From contig JAOVVO010000058.1 of assembly GCA_028564675.1 (NCBI GenBank), positions 143,863 through 207,862 on the forward strand: DNA of 64,000 nt, in the 5' to 3' direction. This document shows, one piece after another, positions 36,062 through 49,600 of the stretch (position 1 is the stretch's first letter; each line of letters begins with the position of its first letter). This DNA is from Onchocerca lupi. Lineage: Eukaryota > Nematoda > Chromadorea > Rhabditida > Onchocercidae. The notes under the pieces were generated by a model. It searched no databases, was not told where the DNA came from, and was given only the letters and a program-made list of their open reading frames with translations. The translations under genes were made by a program, and so were the position numbers.

Positions 36062-37582
36062 TCGTGAATTTTGCCGCAACTAAATGTTGAAAATATTCCA
36101 ACAAATTTAAATAAGTTGATTGCAGCCTGACATAATTATACTCATACGAAGAAAGTCCTGTAAAAATTGAAAAAACTTTTCCCAAAATTCCCGGTTTTTA
36201 GTATTTGACCGTTACAATATGTCCATTACTTCCAGGATCAAACTCCCATCATTCAGAAAATTCTGCAAACACCTTGCATTATCATGAAATAAAACGCAAT
36301 TATTAAAAAAACAAAACACTTTTGAAATTTCTGAAAACTGTCTTTTCTTGTTTCACCTTCAATTAATATCTCCTAATAGCCTTTTTAAGAATCGCTGACT
36401 ATTGTCCTCTAGCCCAAAAGGTTCATCTTAAATTTTCCTATACCATTTGAATAATATCGAATTCATGTTTTGCAAGAGCAGGGAAATAACGCACAAATCC
36501 TGACAAAATTCTAAAACAACTGCTGTTATCAACATATGGATCGTTTTTCAGAATGAAAAGAGAGAGAGAAATGCGTAATGGCATAGACTATTTGAAAAAA
36601 ATTACCGTTATCAATTCATTATATTCATAAACTAATTTTGAGAAAACTGTGCGATGAATAGATCACTTGCTACAACCAATTTATAAAAAGGAAACTCCTT
36701 CATCCGCAGAAGGATCTTCGATCAAAGTGATAAAAATATGCATGATTGGGTTGTAACTTCATAAGAACAAATGGTCGAACACAATTGTCTTATTCATTTT
36801 TGCATTAATATAAGACAATAAAATTACAAAACTTCAATTTACAGATAAGCAGAGAAGATATAAGACAGTACTTTATAAAAACTTGCAAGAAGTTTATACT
36901 CAAAAAAAGACGATGAAACCCAGAATTTAGAGCAATTTTTAAAGATTGCAGTCGTACAGTTCATAACTATCAATGAAACTAAAAAAAAAAAAAAAAAAAC
37001 GATCCAAAAGTAATGACAGAGATCGAAGAAATTTCTACTTTCTTTAAACAAAAATAAATATTAAATGAATTTCAAGGCAGAAACTTTTAAAAAGATCCGA
37101 AAATATATAAAGATATAAAAAAAAGATAAGAGCAATTCTTTCGTCAGATTATTTATGAACGAAACTAAGAAAAAGAATATTTCTCTGAAATTCGCAAAAA
37201 TTTTTATTTACAAATAGCAATAATAAGTAAATAATACGAATAACAATAACTGTAAATAAATATTTTGGGAAAGCGAACGTAGTAAAGAATCTGAACCAAC
37301 AATCAGTAGATTTTATAAGATAAAACCTAACACTTCTTTTCGAAAAAATTTTTTCAAATTTAAAGATAAAATATTCGTATTCACAATATACAAAACGAAA
37401 GTTCCAGTCTTCAAGGGAATGAGAAGTTGAAGAACTATATTGATTTTGAGTATCTATAAATGTCATCAAAGCACAAATTTACATGTCATTTTTTCAAGTG
37501 TCATTTCAATACATACTACTAACAAAAAAGGCAAAATTTTCTGATTTTATCAACATCTAGCGAATAAAATATTGTGCGCTAC
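36062..37582. other. Spacer between dpm-1 and mrpl-55
   Basis: 1.5 kb without a recognised gene. A 106-codon open frame at 37149-37469 (minus) is Phe/Tyr/Ile-rich, lacks any recognisable motif and is probably chance in AT-rich DNA. Confidence 0.55.
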
Positions 37583-38528
37583 TTACGGTTTTTTCGAGCT
37601 CTTCCGCCATAAATCAATGTATTCGTCAGCATTAAATTTCACAGTTTCCTGCTTCTTCTGGAGTAAAGAATTCAGTTAAAAAAATTAGGTGTTTATATAA
37701 AAATTTTATTTGGAGGTTACATAAAAGAAAAAAAAAATTGAAAAACTCCTATGATCAATATGCTTCAGTCCATCAATCTCTTTGAGTATTTTCCAATTCT
37801 CGAATTCAAAATATTAATATGAAAAATTTGCAGAAAAAAAAGTATAACAGTACCGCTGACTTCCAAAACTGAAAATAAAATCAAAAATTTCTCAAATTCT
37901 GCTGCTCAGCTTACCGTGAATTTTTTAATTTTGTGTCGTTTCATTTCTAAATGTCTACGTTCTTCATCTGTTAAAGTATCCATATTAAAAGGCATTTGAA
38001 TCAAATCCATGGGTTCCGTAGCTCGTATTTGTACTGTTGAACCATCTGGATGGAGTAGCTGAATAAAACAAGTTTGAGAAATCATAAATGACCATACTGC
38101 TATTTACGACGTTAATACATCAGATAAGCATTCATCCATAGGTGATTGAAAACCTGGATATACTACCACTAAGTCAGTGATGTATGTAATAATTTTTTGT
38201 GCTTAATAAAAATTTTACAGTTACGTAGTATTGTCGAACATATTTGGCACGCTTTATTCGCGAAATAGCTGCATGATGAGCATTGCAACGATCTGGAAAA
38301 TAGAGAAAGTGAGAAATACGCAGTAAAGAATGTCAAAGAGAGTTTACACTATGAAATGGTCGAAATATTTCAGTATTTACCAACAGATTGATATAAAGTT
38401 AATAACTGACAAAAACGACAAAATCAATGAGTGACAAAAGCAAAGTTACCTGAACAGTAGAAAGTCTTGACAGTAGAAAGTAAAGAAGTCACTCGCATTG
38501 TTGCCGCTTCTCTCAGCAACTTCAACAT
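37583..38528 (-). CDS. mrpl-55: Mitochondrial ribosomal protein L55
   Basis: Four minus-strand exons: 38450..38528, 38219..38292, 37915..38058, 37583..37657; 123 residues, phases agree. The ATG follows a TTTCAG acceptor directly, a typical trans-splice arrangement. The first about 25 residues are basic with Ser/Thr and no acids apart from one Glu (MLKLLREAATMRVTSLLSTV), fitting a mitochondrial targeting peptide. Then CNAHHAAISRIKRAKYVRQY, LLHPDGSTVQIRATEP, IQMPFNMDTLTDEERRHLE and a Lys-rich stretch, the conserved order of mL55 (RCN..AISRIxRxxYxRxYP, PDGSTIxIRYxEPR, PLDLxxLxxEERR). mL55 is a metazoan-specific protein of the mitochondrial large ribosomal subunit. It lies 1.5 kb upstream of dpm-1 on the same strand. 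The stop TAA lies inside a perfect donor consensus GTAAGT, so a spliced, extended isoform is formally possible. Confidence 0.93.
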
Positions 38529-38991
38529 CTGAAATTAAATTGATATTTCAGTACAATCATTTTACGAAATGAAATGAAAAGAAAGTTCAACACATATATT
38601 GAAAAGAAATTTGAGGTAGGTAATGGTAATCAATCGATACAATGATAAGTATCTGAGCTGAAAAGGAAGTCCAAGATGATGCCCCTCCGTCCCACTTCAT
38701 GACACATTTCTCAAATTTCTTCGAAATCATCATGGATCATCGGAATACCCATGACGCACCAAACTAGATATCAATGAGAAATATGAAAGATTCGAAGAGA
38801 GTGAAAAGGGAAACAGTGTCAGAAAACTGTCATAAATTAAAAATAGCTAGCCTCCTGAGGAAGAGAAATAGGAAAAAAATGAGAGATATGGTTTTCATTT
38901 AACAACAAATCTGCATAGAAGTTTGAAAGAGGCAAGTAATAGACATACGAAGACAACAAAGTAATAACAAAATAACCAATCGAAGTTCAGT

Positions 38992-39016
38992 TCTCTCTCT
39001 CTCTCTCTCTCTCTCA
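38992..39016. repeat. (CT)n microsatellite
   Basis: About eleven CT units followed by CAGG, between mrpl-55 and the tRNA gene. Confidence 0.9.
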
Positions 39017-39146
39017 GGCTTCTCATCACATTCTCAATTAGCAGAATGAAAATAATGTTCTGCAATAAATCTTTGACCTTTCAGCACAACACAACTTTCC
39101 TTAAACCGCTTACAGGTAATCCATATGACAAGGACTGGAGACGTGT

Positions 39147-39219
39147 GGTTCAGTAGTGTAGTGGTTATCACGTCTGCTTTACACGCAGAAGGCCGACGGT
39201 TCGAGTCCGTCTTGGATTA
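39147..39219 (+). tRNA. tRNA-Val (anticodon UAC)
   Basis: 73 bases without intron. Anticodon arm TCTGC, loop TTTACAC (anticodon TAC at 34-36), GCAGA. D arm GTGT-AGTGGTTA-TCAC, T arm GACGG-TTCGAGT-CCGTC. These arms are almost those of nematode tRNA-Val(UAC). The acceptor stem pairs GGTTCAG with TTGGATT over seven positions with no mismatch but four G-U wobbles; the discriminator is A. A T5 tract at 39251-39255 could terminate RNA polymerase III. The weak acceptor stem leaves open that it is a tRNA-like pseudogene. Confidence 0.85.
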
Positions 39220-40631
39220 GTATGCTTGTGACGGTCAGAGGAGCTCACTTTTTCGAGTAGATTGAGAATTGCTTTCGACTAATCATTACAATAAAGATTT
39301 TAGATATTCAAAAATTAACTGCCGTTTTGAAGTTTTCTACATCAGAGAAATAAAGATGATGGCGATGCTTAATGGGCCATTCTTTTTATAATTCATTCTT
39401 GATAATATTGAAAAATTATCATTCCGAGTTATTATTTTGAAAATGCAAGTACACAATGCTATCCTGTGCACATTAGACGGGATACTTGATGGGACGAATT
39501 CTTAATCGAAATATTTATAGTCTAATTTCAGTAAGTTTAAGAACGATACGATTGTATTCGCAATCTCACAGATTTCTAAAATTTAGATTGAAAACATGAA
39601 ATTTCCTTCATTTAATTCTCCCTTCTCATTCATTTCTAAGTTTTCAACTTTACGGTATGTGGAATAAGAACAAAATAACTGTCTTGAAAAAATAATTCAA
39701 TAATTAACCATCCAATTCAATTTATTCAATAGATATGCAACTAACTAGGTTCAATGTGAGGAATAAAAACACTTTCGAGTTAGGTTGAATGAGAATGACC
39801 ATTATCAGATGTTTTGAATTGAAAAAACCTGCAAATCTAAACTGGATTAATTGTTGATCCGAAATCGGTTGCACTATGTCTCTTTATTTCCGAATGGTGC
39901 ACATTTTTTCACGATCTGATCCCAGAAGAGTAGGAATGGAAGAAGAGACGAACTTTCTCTCTATAGCAATAAATGTGAGTCGCATGTGGTCGAATATATA
40001 CCTCTGGTTGTGATGGCATTGGAAGATGGAGAGGGAGGCGGTAATTGATCGGGCGGGTGTTTTCATTTAAGTGGTCGTGTCGGGGTCATATTTCAAGCAC
40101 TGCTAGTTGATGTAGGAGGACTTTCGACCATTGTGCTTTATTTGGCTCATCTCTGCTACTTACTGCCCATTCAGCCCTTCTTTTCAAGATCTGTTTTTAA
40201 TTTATTCTTTGAGTTGCTTTATAGTATAGTCCATTGTTTGTCCTTTTGGTCACATTTCGGTGATGTCATCCGCTCTTTGTTTTAACAGTTAATAAATGTG
40301 ACACTTATTTATATTTATGGCAATTATTAGTTAGCATGTCGTTCATTGGAGAATTTGTTTGTCGGAATTGTCTTCCTATGTTCAATAAATTTTGGCTTTG
40401 ATTATACAGCGCTTACAGTTAGATAAGTTATTCCATAATATATATATTTGGTACCATTTTCCGGAGCTTCATAAACATGATTTTGAAGTAACAAATTAAG
40501 TTATATACTCACTGTTTTGTATGTCCGAAATTTCATCTTATTTTATTAATCAAAGTTTTAGTATCTGGGACAAGTTACAATTCTTGAAATTTAAGAGATA
40601 ACGCACTTAAGCTGAAGGCAACACAATCGTA
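39220..40631. other. Divergent promoter region upstream of lst-3
   Basis: Lies between the leftward mrpl-55/dpm-1 pair and the rightward lst-3 gene. A locally GC-richer block (about 39880-40110) stands out from its surroundings and may be a promoter or CpG-type element; no core motif was identified. A TTTTAG acceptor at 40555-40560 could be the lst-3 trans-splice site. Confidence 0.45.
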
Positions 40632-43600
40632 ATGTCACAGTTTGGCCCGAAGAATCCAGCTGCTTGGGCTCGACCACCTGGTAACTTTTGTTTTGTACTT
40701 TGATTTTGTTATGATCTAATTTTTGCTTTGAAGGGATTCATAATTTGCTTGATAGGTAATGAATGCAATGTCAACAAAACTATGCCTGACATTTTTTTTT
40801 CCGCATCTGGAAATGTTATTTGCAATGAAATTTTTGTTTCATTCTTCGTAAAATCACTTACTTATTGATTATTTTTTGTATAAAACAACTATATTTTGCG
40901 TGTTTATAAATGGCAGTCTCCATACTATATTACTAATTCGTAGAATTGCTTAATTATCTTTTTAAAAGTATCTTGTCATGATGGCAATTGAATTATATGA
41001 CATTAAAAATTTAATTTTTGAAACATTCGCTGAAATTTTAGGAAAAAATGAAGATATTTTAAACTAATTGTGAAGTTTGATATATAAATATGAATATATA
41101 AATTGGTAAATGTAAATATAAGGGAACCGTTAAGATCCCTTTCTTTGTACAGTTAATTAATTTTGTATAAAGCTTTTAAGTAACTTTTAATAGTTTCAAA
41201 AAAAATAAGTAAATCCACCGCAATTTAGTTTTTGGAAGCAAATTTCTTGACTGTGAAATCTAGTTCTGAATAGTAATGAAATTTATTACTGACTGACTGG
41301 TTTTTTTTTAAAGAAAACTCAGATCTAAAGGTGTGAATTTTTAAGTTCAGAATTAATAATCGATTATCACTGCTGGTTAAATCATTTCAGGAGCAAATCA
41401 GCAACTCAACGCTGGACTATTCCAGAATCCACTAATTGGTGCACAGCCATTTGCACAAATGGGTATGATCAATGCTGCCGCTTTCTCTCAGCAAGCAGTA
41501 GGTAATATGGGCATGAATCTGGGTATGCTTCAAACGCCATCACAAACAATTCGAATGCAAGCCCAGCAGCAGGTATTTAGAATTTCGATTTCGTTTTTAT
41601 TTTATAATTACATCCAGACTTTCTTATATCTCTTATATCGCACTTATTATTTTGCCATGAATAGGCTATGAAATTGATTGGGGCCTAAAATTCCTGAAAT
41701 TCATATATTTGGCCGTTTTATTTCTTGTGAGTAACGCATAAACAATATTAATCTGTATTTTGAGTAGTTTCTTTATTCCATAGATCGGCCTTCGTTTCAT
41801 ATTTTATGAATAAATTACTTACCTAAATTCTTATATAAGAATGCGTCCATAATTTTGATGAATGTCTGCAGATTCGCTATATTAAAGAATTTTAATTCTT
41901 CGGCAAACATCTTAAGATAAAATTAGGTGCTCTGTATTTTTCATTTTTGTATCATTTAAACAAAACGCAGATTTAAAAATTTGGGCCTTCATTTCTATAA
42001 AGTTTTCAATTCCCTCTATGACATTAATGGAAATGTAGGTTGTAATTATACATGCGATGTATTGAAGCTTAGCAATAAATACTTCGAGGAATTTTCAAGC
42101 ATGCTGAAAAGACACTATCTAGTGTTCATCGACTAAGGTTGATTATTGAATCTACCGACAACGCTACTAATGAATAAATAAAACATTAGATGATGATTAC
42201 CCGTAGTGCTGTTTCCTGTTTTTCATTTTTCAAACTACACAGATCTTATGTATGAGTAAACCAGCTAACATATGCAATCATATGGAAGTTTGAGGAGAAT
42301 GCATCATATTCTTATCAATTGCATATTATTGCGGTAGTGCAGAATTTTCAGCAAAAAAATCGTACATTTTCGGGTGTGATTACAAAAATGCATGACAATT
42401 ATGGATTTATCGATGACGATGTCTTCTTTCAAGTGAGGTATGCTTGAATATTTTTTTTTCGTAACATTGAATCATTATTTCTTATCTGTATCATTTTCAT
42501 ATGTACCTTGAAGTTGTTTTCGATAAAAGCAGGAAGTTGGAAATGAATTACTTCTTTTCTGTTGCTAAAAAATTTATCTTAACGCTCATTAAGAATTTCC
42601 GATATTCCGATATAGTCAAATTTTTAGTAATGTTCGCGGTGCCTTACCACGAACAGGTGATCGAGTTATGGTAGAAGCATCGTATAATCCGACTATGCCG
42701 TTCAAGTGGAATGCGTATCAGGTTCAGTTAATTGGCGATAAAGGTGGTCCAGGTGGCGCTGGACCACCGACTCATACACCTCCGGAGCGTGGCCGTCAAC
42801 CCATGTCAGGTCGTGGAATGATACCTGGTGAACAAAGTTGGACTGGAAAAACTCTCGAAAAGCCACAGGCTGTTACTCATATAAATGACTCTCGTTCACG
42901 TGATTTCCGTGCATGTAATTCTTTAAATCTGCTATCAAATATGTTAAAAGGGTTTTTGAACTTCTGCTACTTTGGATCCTTTTGAGTTTGAAATTTAAAT
43001 CTTCCTATCTCATATCTTACTAAGATATATTTACATCGTGCATTGTCATTTCACATCGTTGAAACGATTTTTTTTGAATATTCAATCGTTATAATTGTGG
43101 AAGTAAAATTCTCCATTTGTAGCTCCTCGTTCTCGCTCACCGCTTGGAGCAATCCGACATCGTTCTCCTCGAGGTGGTCCATGTGGTCCACCGGCACTGG
43201 TACAGGATATGAGGCGTTTGAGTCCGCCGAGACGTATTTCACCACCTCGGGTTCTTACACGGCGAACGCCTCGAAGGTTTTGTTTTTTTAGTAACATTAC
43301 GTAATTCGCTAAGCATACGGAAAAAAGTTGAAAAAAGTATAATCATTCCGTCAAACTCACTGAACTTTGCATCTGAATATAATTTGAAAATTTGGTTAGG
43401 ATTTTTATTAAAAGCAAGATTTTTGCTGCTTGTGAAAGACAGTAGAGCTTATTTTCTTTTGGTTATCCGAATTGAATCGTTGGAACTGATTAGTCGTTAT
43501 TCAACCGCATATTGGCAAAAATTCTACTGAAAGCATTGTATATAGTCATAAATTTTTGATTTTGCACTCAAGATTGAACTTCTGAATCAATGACGTTTTT

Positions 43601-46600
43601 TTTAGAAGCCCACCTCGTGACTACTCGAAAGGTCCAGTGGGTCGTGCATCTCCAAAACATTTAACACCAGCACGAAAACATGAAGGGAAACGAGAACATT
43701 CAGCCAGTATTTCGGGTCGTAATCGATCTCCTTCACAAAAACATGATCCAAGTACTCACGATAGTCTGTCACCTCCCCGTCGACGTACTCGTATCATACC
43801 ACGCTATCAGTGTTATATTCCGAAACCACCAATCTTGTAGGTTTATTTTGCAAATCTTCCACTTCTCTGCTCTAGTAATGATATATTTAAAGAAACTTCA
43901 AATTTCAGTTTTGTACTTTGATTTTTAAGTTTTTTTTCTTTTTTTTTTTTTGTTCTGAGCCATCATACAGAGAATGTGTTTAATAATGAAGAAATGGAAC
44001 GAGGCAAACTGTGATGCAGCTGCGTAAACGTTATCCATCACTCTACATTCCATCAGATTTTACCGATGTTAGCATTGAATGGCCGAAAACAACACCTATA
44101 GAAAATCCGATATCAATTTCCACGACACCCATCACTTACCATGTTTTGCATAAAGATATCGATTCCCCAAACGAAAACTCGCAAGCTTTGAATCCGTCAG
44201 ATGCAGATTACCGATTTTCTGTTAAGGTCAAATTTTCTTTAACTTAAATTATTATCCAATGTTATTGTATCTAATATCTTTCAGAAACTTTCAGAAAGCT
44301 CAATTTCACAATTCCGTCATCATCTTAAACGAGTGCTTCTTTATTTTTGTTTTTGCATTGCTTTTCAATTTATTGCTTCCCCATGAAAATTTTTGAATAC
44401 TTTTAATTCAAGAAAATAATGCCGTGGTATCATATTTTAGCTTTTTTCAGGTTGTCCTAATGAGTCATCAGGGCTTGTCACTGGTGCATCAGAAAGCATT
44501 TGGTTTACTAGTTGACGGTTCACTTGATGAAAACATTGATTCGGCTTCACTGAAACGTTGCATCAACTTTCTTGTTGGTGAGCATTTCGACTAATGACTG
44601 AAATAATTTCTTAGATGAATCAAGTTATTAGTATTAGCTGAAATAGTAAATAATTTAGATTAGCCAGATTTATTGATATATTCTAGGTCAATATCTTCAT
44701 ATTTAGAGTTATTTATAAACAAAACAAGAAGCCAAAAAATTAGCTTCATTGTTTGGTACTTTCATCTTTTATGTTGATTTTATGCTGCTGTGCAAGCATT
44801 TTGCCATATTTAATGATTTCTTCTTCTAGAGGAACATTTCAGAGAGTGTAGAATTTGCATATTTCCAGTTAGATCAAGAAGCTAATTATCATAGAAGTCC
44901 AATTGCAGGTACACGCAACAAAGAAATGATGGCAATCGGCGGTGCTTGGTCACCGTCACTTGACGGTGAAAACCCCGAATCAGATCCCCAAGTTTTTATT
45001 CGTACTGCAATTCGGACTGTTCGAGCTTTAATTGGAGTGGATCTTTCTAGTTGTCCTAGATGGTAAGTTTGAGAAATTTTCATACGTATCATTGTGACTT
45101 GCTTTTCAGTCCTGACGAATTGTGATGGAAAAATATTATGTGCCAGGTTCATTCGATATTATAGAAATTCAATAGACGAACTTGGGAAGGTGATGAGCTT
45201 CTTTTAATTTTTTTTTCTGAAATTGAAATAAGTCATAATAAGCACTGGAATAAGGAGCACGTCGCGGAAGATCAGAATAACGACTTAATTAAATGCACAG
45301 TTTTGAGGGGTGAGATTCTATATTTACTATACATAAAGCTACGGAATGCGATGTCTTCGGGTAATGACGAAAGCACCCGAGAACCTCCTACTCCATTGTT
45401 CTATTTTACTAAGTAACTTTGAAATCTAACTCGTATAAAAGCTGTTTTCTTAGAATATCTTCATGCCTCTCTGCGACAATGATGCAACGGCTGTATGGGA
45501 GAAATGGCTGCTGAAAACATTTTTTCACTTGCATGACCTAAGTTTCAGTAGTTTACATTATTCAGCTTTAATCTTTTACGAGAATAAGAAGCCGTGTTTG
45601 TGAAATTCTATAAAACTTTAAATTTAATTAGGATGTAATTTTGCATTATCAATCTTGTCAGGTAGATCTAGTATATAATTTCAACTTTTTTTTTGGAGGA
45701 ATGGGAAAAGACGAAGGCATCATTATAGTGATAAGATGAAACAAAGTTTTGAGAAACCACTGTAAACCCTCAGGTACAAAATGGCAGAGATTCGTTACTA
45801 TCGTGCTGAGAAAGATCGAATGGATACATGCTGCCTGTTTCTACCGGACACCAGTGGTTTGATGCCCACCGAAGATTGCTATCAACAATTGCTGGCTACT
45901 CTAAAGGATCAGCTTGGGAACAAACTTGCTGCTATAGATGCTCAAAAACTCGTTCTACCATCCACTGTAGCTGCTACTGCTACAGATTCTGGAGAAGCTG
46001 GGGAGGGATTTGCGACCACAGCCGAGTCGGTGGCTCCAACTGGTGATACTCAACAGCAACTGCAGCAGGAACAACAGCAAATTGATGCCAACAAGGAGCA
46101 GGTGAAAACACCTAATAAAAAAGAAAAGAAAGAACAAAACACCGTTCACTTTGAATTTTTTATTTCAGTATTAATAATTATTTAAGCGTTTTTGTGTGTG
46201 TTTTGCTTGATTTTCTATTTCCGTTTTACTTTAAATTTTTGTTCAGTTTGATTCGTTTCACTTTCTAGTTGTGCACTGTTTTCCAGCAAACTACTGGAAC
46301 TAAGCAACTATATTTTATTCAGAAATTCGTGAAAAGCACACTCAGTTTATTCAGCAAATGTCTTTATATATTCTTGCCTCATTATATATCGTCTTTATTG
46401 ATTCATATTTAACCAGTTAAAATTTTAAAAAAGTAGTATTCATATTAGATTTTCGCATGCTTTGCATTTATTTTTTAATGAGGGATAAAAAAGGTGCAAA
46501 GTTGATTACTGGTTATGTTTTTGATAAATATAAGATTTTTGGACTGATGCACTGCAACACGTTATTTTCAGTTGAATTAATGAGATTTCTAGGAAGATTG

Positions 46601-49600
46601 CATTTCCTTGGTAGCATTTTTTGATAAGTTTATCGGGCGAAATATTTGCATACAGTTTTTCCATGGGATATCAATAGCGCTATCACATTTATCGATTTGA
46701 TCATTTTAGGTGCAGGAAGTAGAAGAAGACGATGAAGATTTGATACCAACTCATTGGTCTAAATTGGATATCAGGACAATGAAGGTTAGTTACTGCCTTC
46801 TTATTTTCAATCCATCTCAAAGCATCCATAAGAAATTTAATTAAATATCTTAAATGAGAATCTCGCAACAGTTAGTGGTAAATTTTGATTGAACGTATTA
46901 ATTTATTATACGTCTTGCTTATACATTATTTTTTTTTCCTGAAATGATTTTATTTCATTTTCCATACTTGTTTATTTTCTTCCATCTGCTTTTGCAATTT
47001 TAATACTGTTCTTTCTTGTAATATATTTTGTGCACAAAAAGAGATGCGTTATTAACGTACCTTCATGTAAGATTATTGAATTAGTGGCTTATTATTACAA
47101 AAAATTGAATTAAAGCATAAAATTATTTTCAGAATTCTTTTAGAGGAAACATTGTAGAGCCTTACAGAACTGAATTTGCAGCTAATCTCTTTTTTAGGTT
47201 GCTGAACTGCGACAGGAATTGATGGCTCGCGATTTGGAAACAAAAGGAGTGAAATCAGTCTTATGCAGTCGACTTCAAGAGGCGCTTGACCAAGAGAAAG
47301 CAAAAGACGACGACAAAAGAGATAAGGTATTTGTTATAGACAGCAGGGTTTGATTGGCGGTTATTGGAATCAATCCAGAATTGTCAGTGAGACGGCATTC
47401 TAGCTCTCATTTTTGAAAATGATTGGAAAGAATTATTCGTTGTCTTTTCATTCTAGGTTGAAGCTGTTAAACCAAAAGAAGAAAAGATGGAGGAGAAAGA
47501 ACTGACGGATGAGGACAAGAAAGCTGTCGAAAAATTTGTGTGTTTTGAAGTTTTTTAGATTATTAGAAAAATATTTGTTAGTTATTTTATTAGTGCTTTC
47601 TTATTATTATAAGCTTGTAATTCCTTAGATCAAGAACTTTTTGTTCTGTATTGATTAAGCTAAGCGATAACATGGGTTAAGTTTCTTTTTTTTTTTTTTA
47701 GGTATTGCATTTGGGGCCATTGTTTACTGTATTAATTTGAAAATAAGGGAGGATGAATTGTAGGGATAGTGGATCCTTTATGCATCAATAACTAAAACTG
47801 CTATTTCATGTTTATTTCCTGATATGAATTTCATTTATTTCTAGGAAAAGGAAAAAAAGGAGAAAAAAGCTTCATTAGAACGTCATTTCACTATTCCAAG
47901 AGAATTAGGAATACTGGTTTATCCGAATCGTGTGGCTAAAGGTGGAAAATTTGACTGCAAAATAGTTTCTCTTCATACAATGTTGGATTATCGCACTGAA
48001 GATAATAAGGAACATTCTTTTGAGGTGAATCCCACTATTATATTCTTAGTTTGAATATTTAACGTAGTCTTAATTTATGTTTTAATCTTGCTATAACTCT
48101 ATCTAAAATCAAAGTAAGTTTGATCCTTTTTATCACATTGTAGAATTTGTTTAAATCCGTATATAGTGAAATTTATATGTTTCAGCCAAATCGGGAAAAT
48201 TTGGAAGGAATCTTTTCTGTTCTTGGCATTCCAATTAATAGATAAATTAAACAGAACGTTTCAGTTAAAGGAGCGTTGCTTCATAAGTTAATTTCTAGAA
48301 GTTTGTATGTGGATCATGTTCGGCATAAATTTATATTGTTGTCAGTAGGCATTTTTTTGTTCTTATTTTGCGGGTACAAAGTTTGGATCTTGAATACAAA
48401 TTCTCGAAAGTATTGAGTAGTGAATGTTTTTAGCTCGCAGTTATGGCGGAATGTATCGGTGAAATGTTGGATCGTTCGCAGGCGTTCGTTGCTTACAAAA
48501 CATTGAGCTGTGCTATAGATAAAGAGTCAGAGAAGAAGCGTCGTGAAGAGGCAAAGCTTGCTGAAATTGTAGGGACGGAAGGTATTATTTTGGTTTATTA
48601 GAATTGGTTTAAGTTTAAAATCTCAAATGTTTTGATCAAAAATCGAAAGTGAGATGAAGATTTATAAAATTGGACTTATAAAACAGTTCTTATCTTCAGA
48701 AACAACAGAAAGTACTAAAAGCGATAAAATTGAAAAGTCCGAAGAAGAGAAAAAGAAAGAAGACGAAAAAAAAGAAGAAGAACAAAGAAAATTTCTTTCT
48801 GAGGCACGAAAGCCAATTATTATAGATCGAGCAGTTTTTCAGGCTTTTGCTTACTTCGATCAGAATCTTTGCGGGTATGTTTTAGGAATAGTATAATTTC
48901 AGAAATAATATTACAAAACAAGTAAATATTTTCAATTCTTTGTATACATTTAATGATACTGTGTGTTTGAGACGTTTGTTACCTGAATGGTTGTAGATTC
49001 GATCCACATTTCAAGCTAACAATATAATAAAGGGATTTTTGCTTGCTTATTTATCTTTATGATTTATCTATTTTTCAGATATATTTTGGAAAAAGATTTC
49101 GAAGAAATACTGTATTCCATAGGTTTGAATATTTCTCGAGCACAAGTGCAAAAGCTGCTAAAGAGATATTTGTCACGCGATCGGATAAGTTATCGTTATC
49201 TTACTGATAGCTGGGCAAACAAAGATGGCACAGTAACATATAGACCCGGTATAATATCGGACCCACCTACTACTGAACAACTGGCGAAAGGTAGTTGTTT
49301 ACAACTTTTCTATATTTTCGTTTTTTTCTTTTTTTTTCTTGTATTCATATTTAAATTCTTTTACTCATTTGTTCGCCTTACCACTTTTACTCCCATTTGG
49401 TCAGGAGAGACAAAATTTTCAAATTTTTTTCAACTGTCTTATATTTTTCATAATGTATTTTATTGTTCAAGGTAATATATCAAAGGAATCGATAGACACT
49501 AACAAAAAGGCAACAAGTGAAACACCAGATATTAATACAACAGGATCCGTAATGTATTTGGGTTCTTTTATGAATATACCACAGATTTTAGAACAGGTCT

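Noticed and set aside
37149..37469. 106-codon minus-strand frame between mrpl-55 and dpm-1
   Set aside because: Longest isolated frame, but Phe/Tyr/Ile-rich without motif; most likely AT-composition chance, though expression data could overturn this.
44889..45152. 87-codon minus-strand frame
   Set aside because: Antisense shadow of lst-3 exon 9, whose plus-strand product is clearly conserved.
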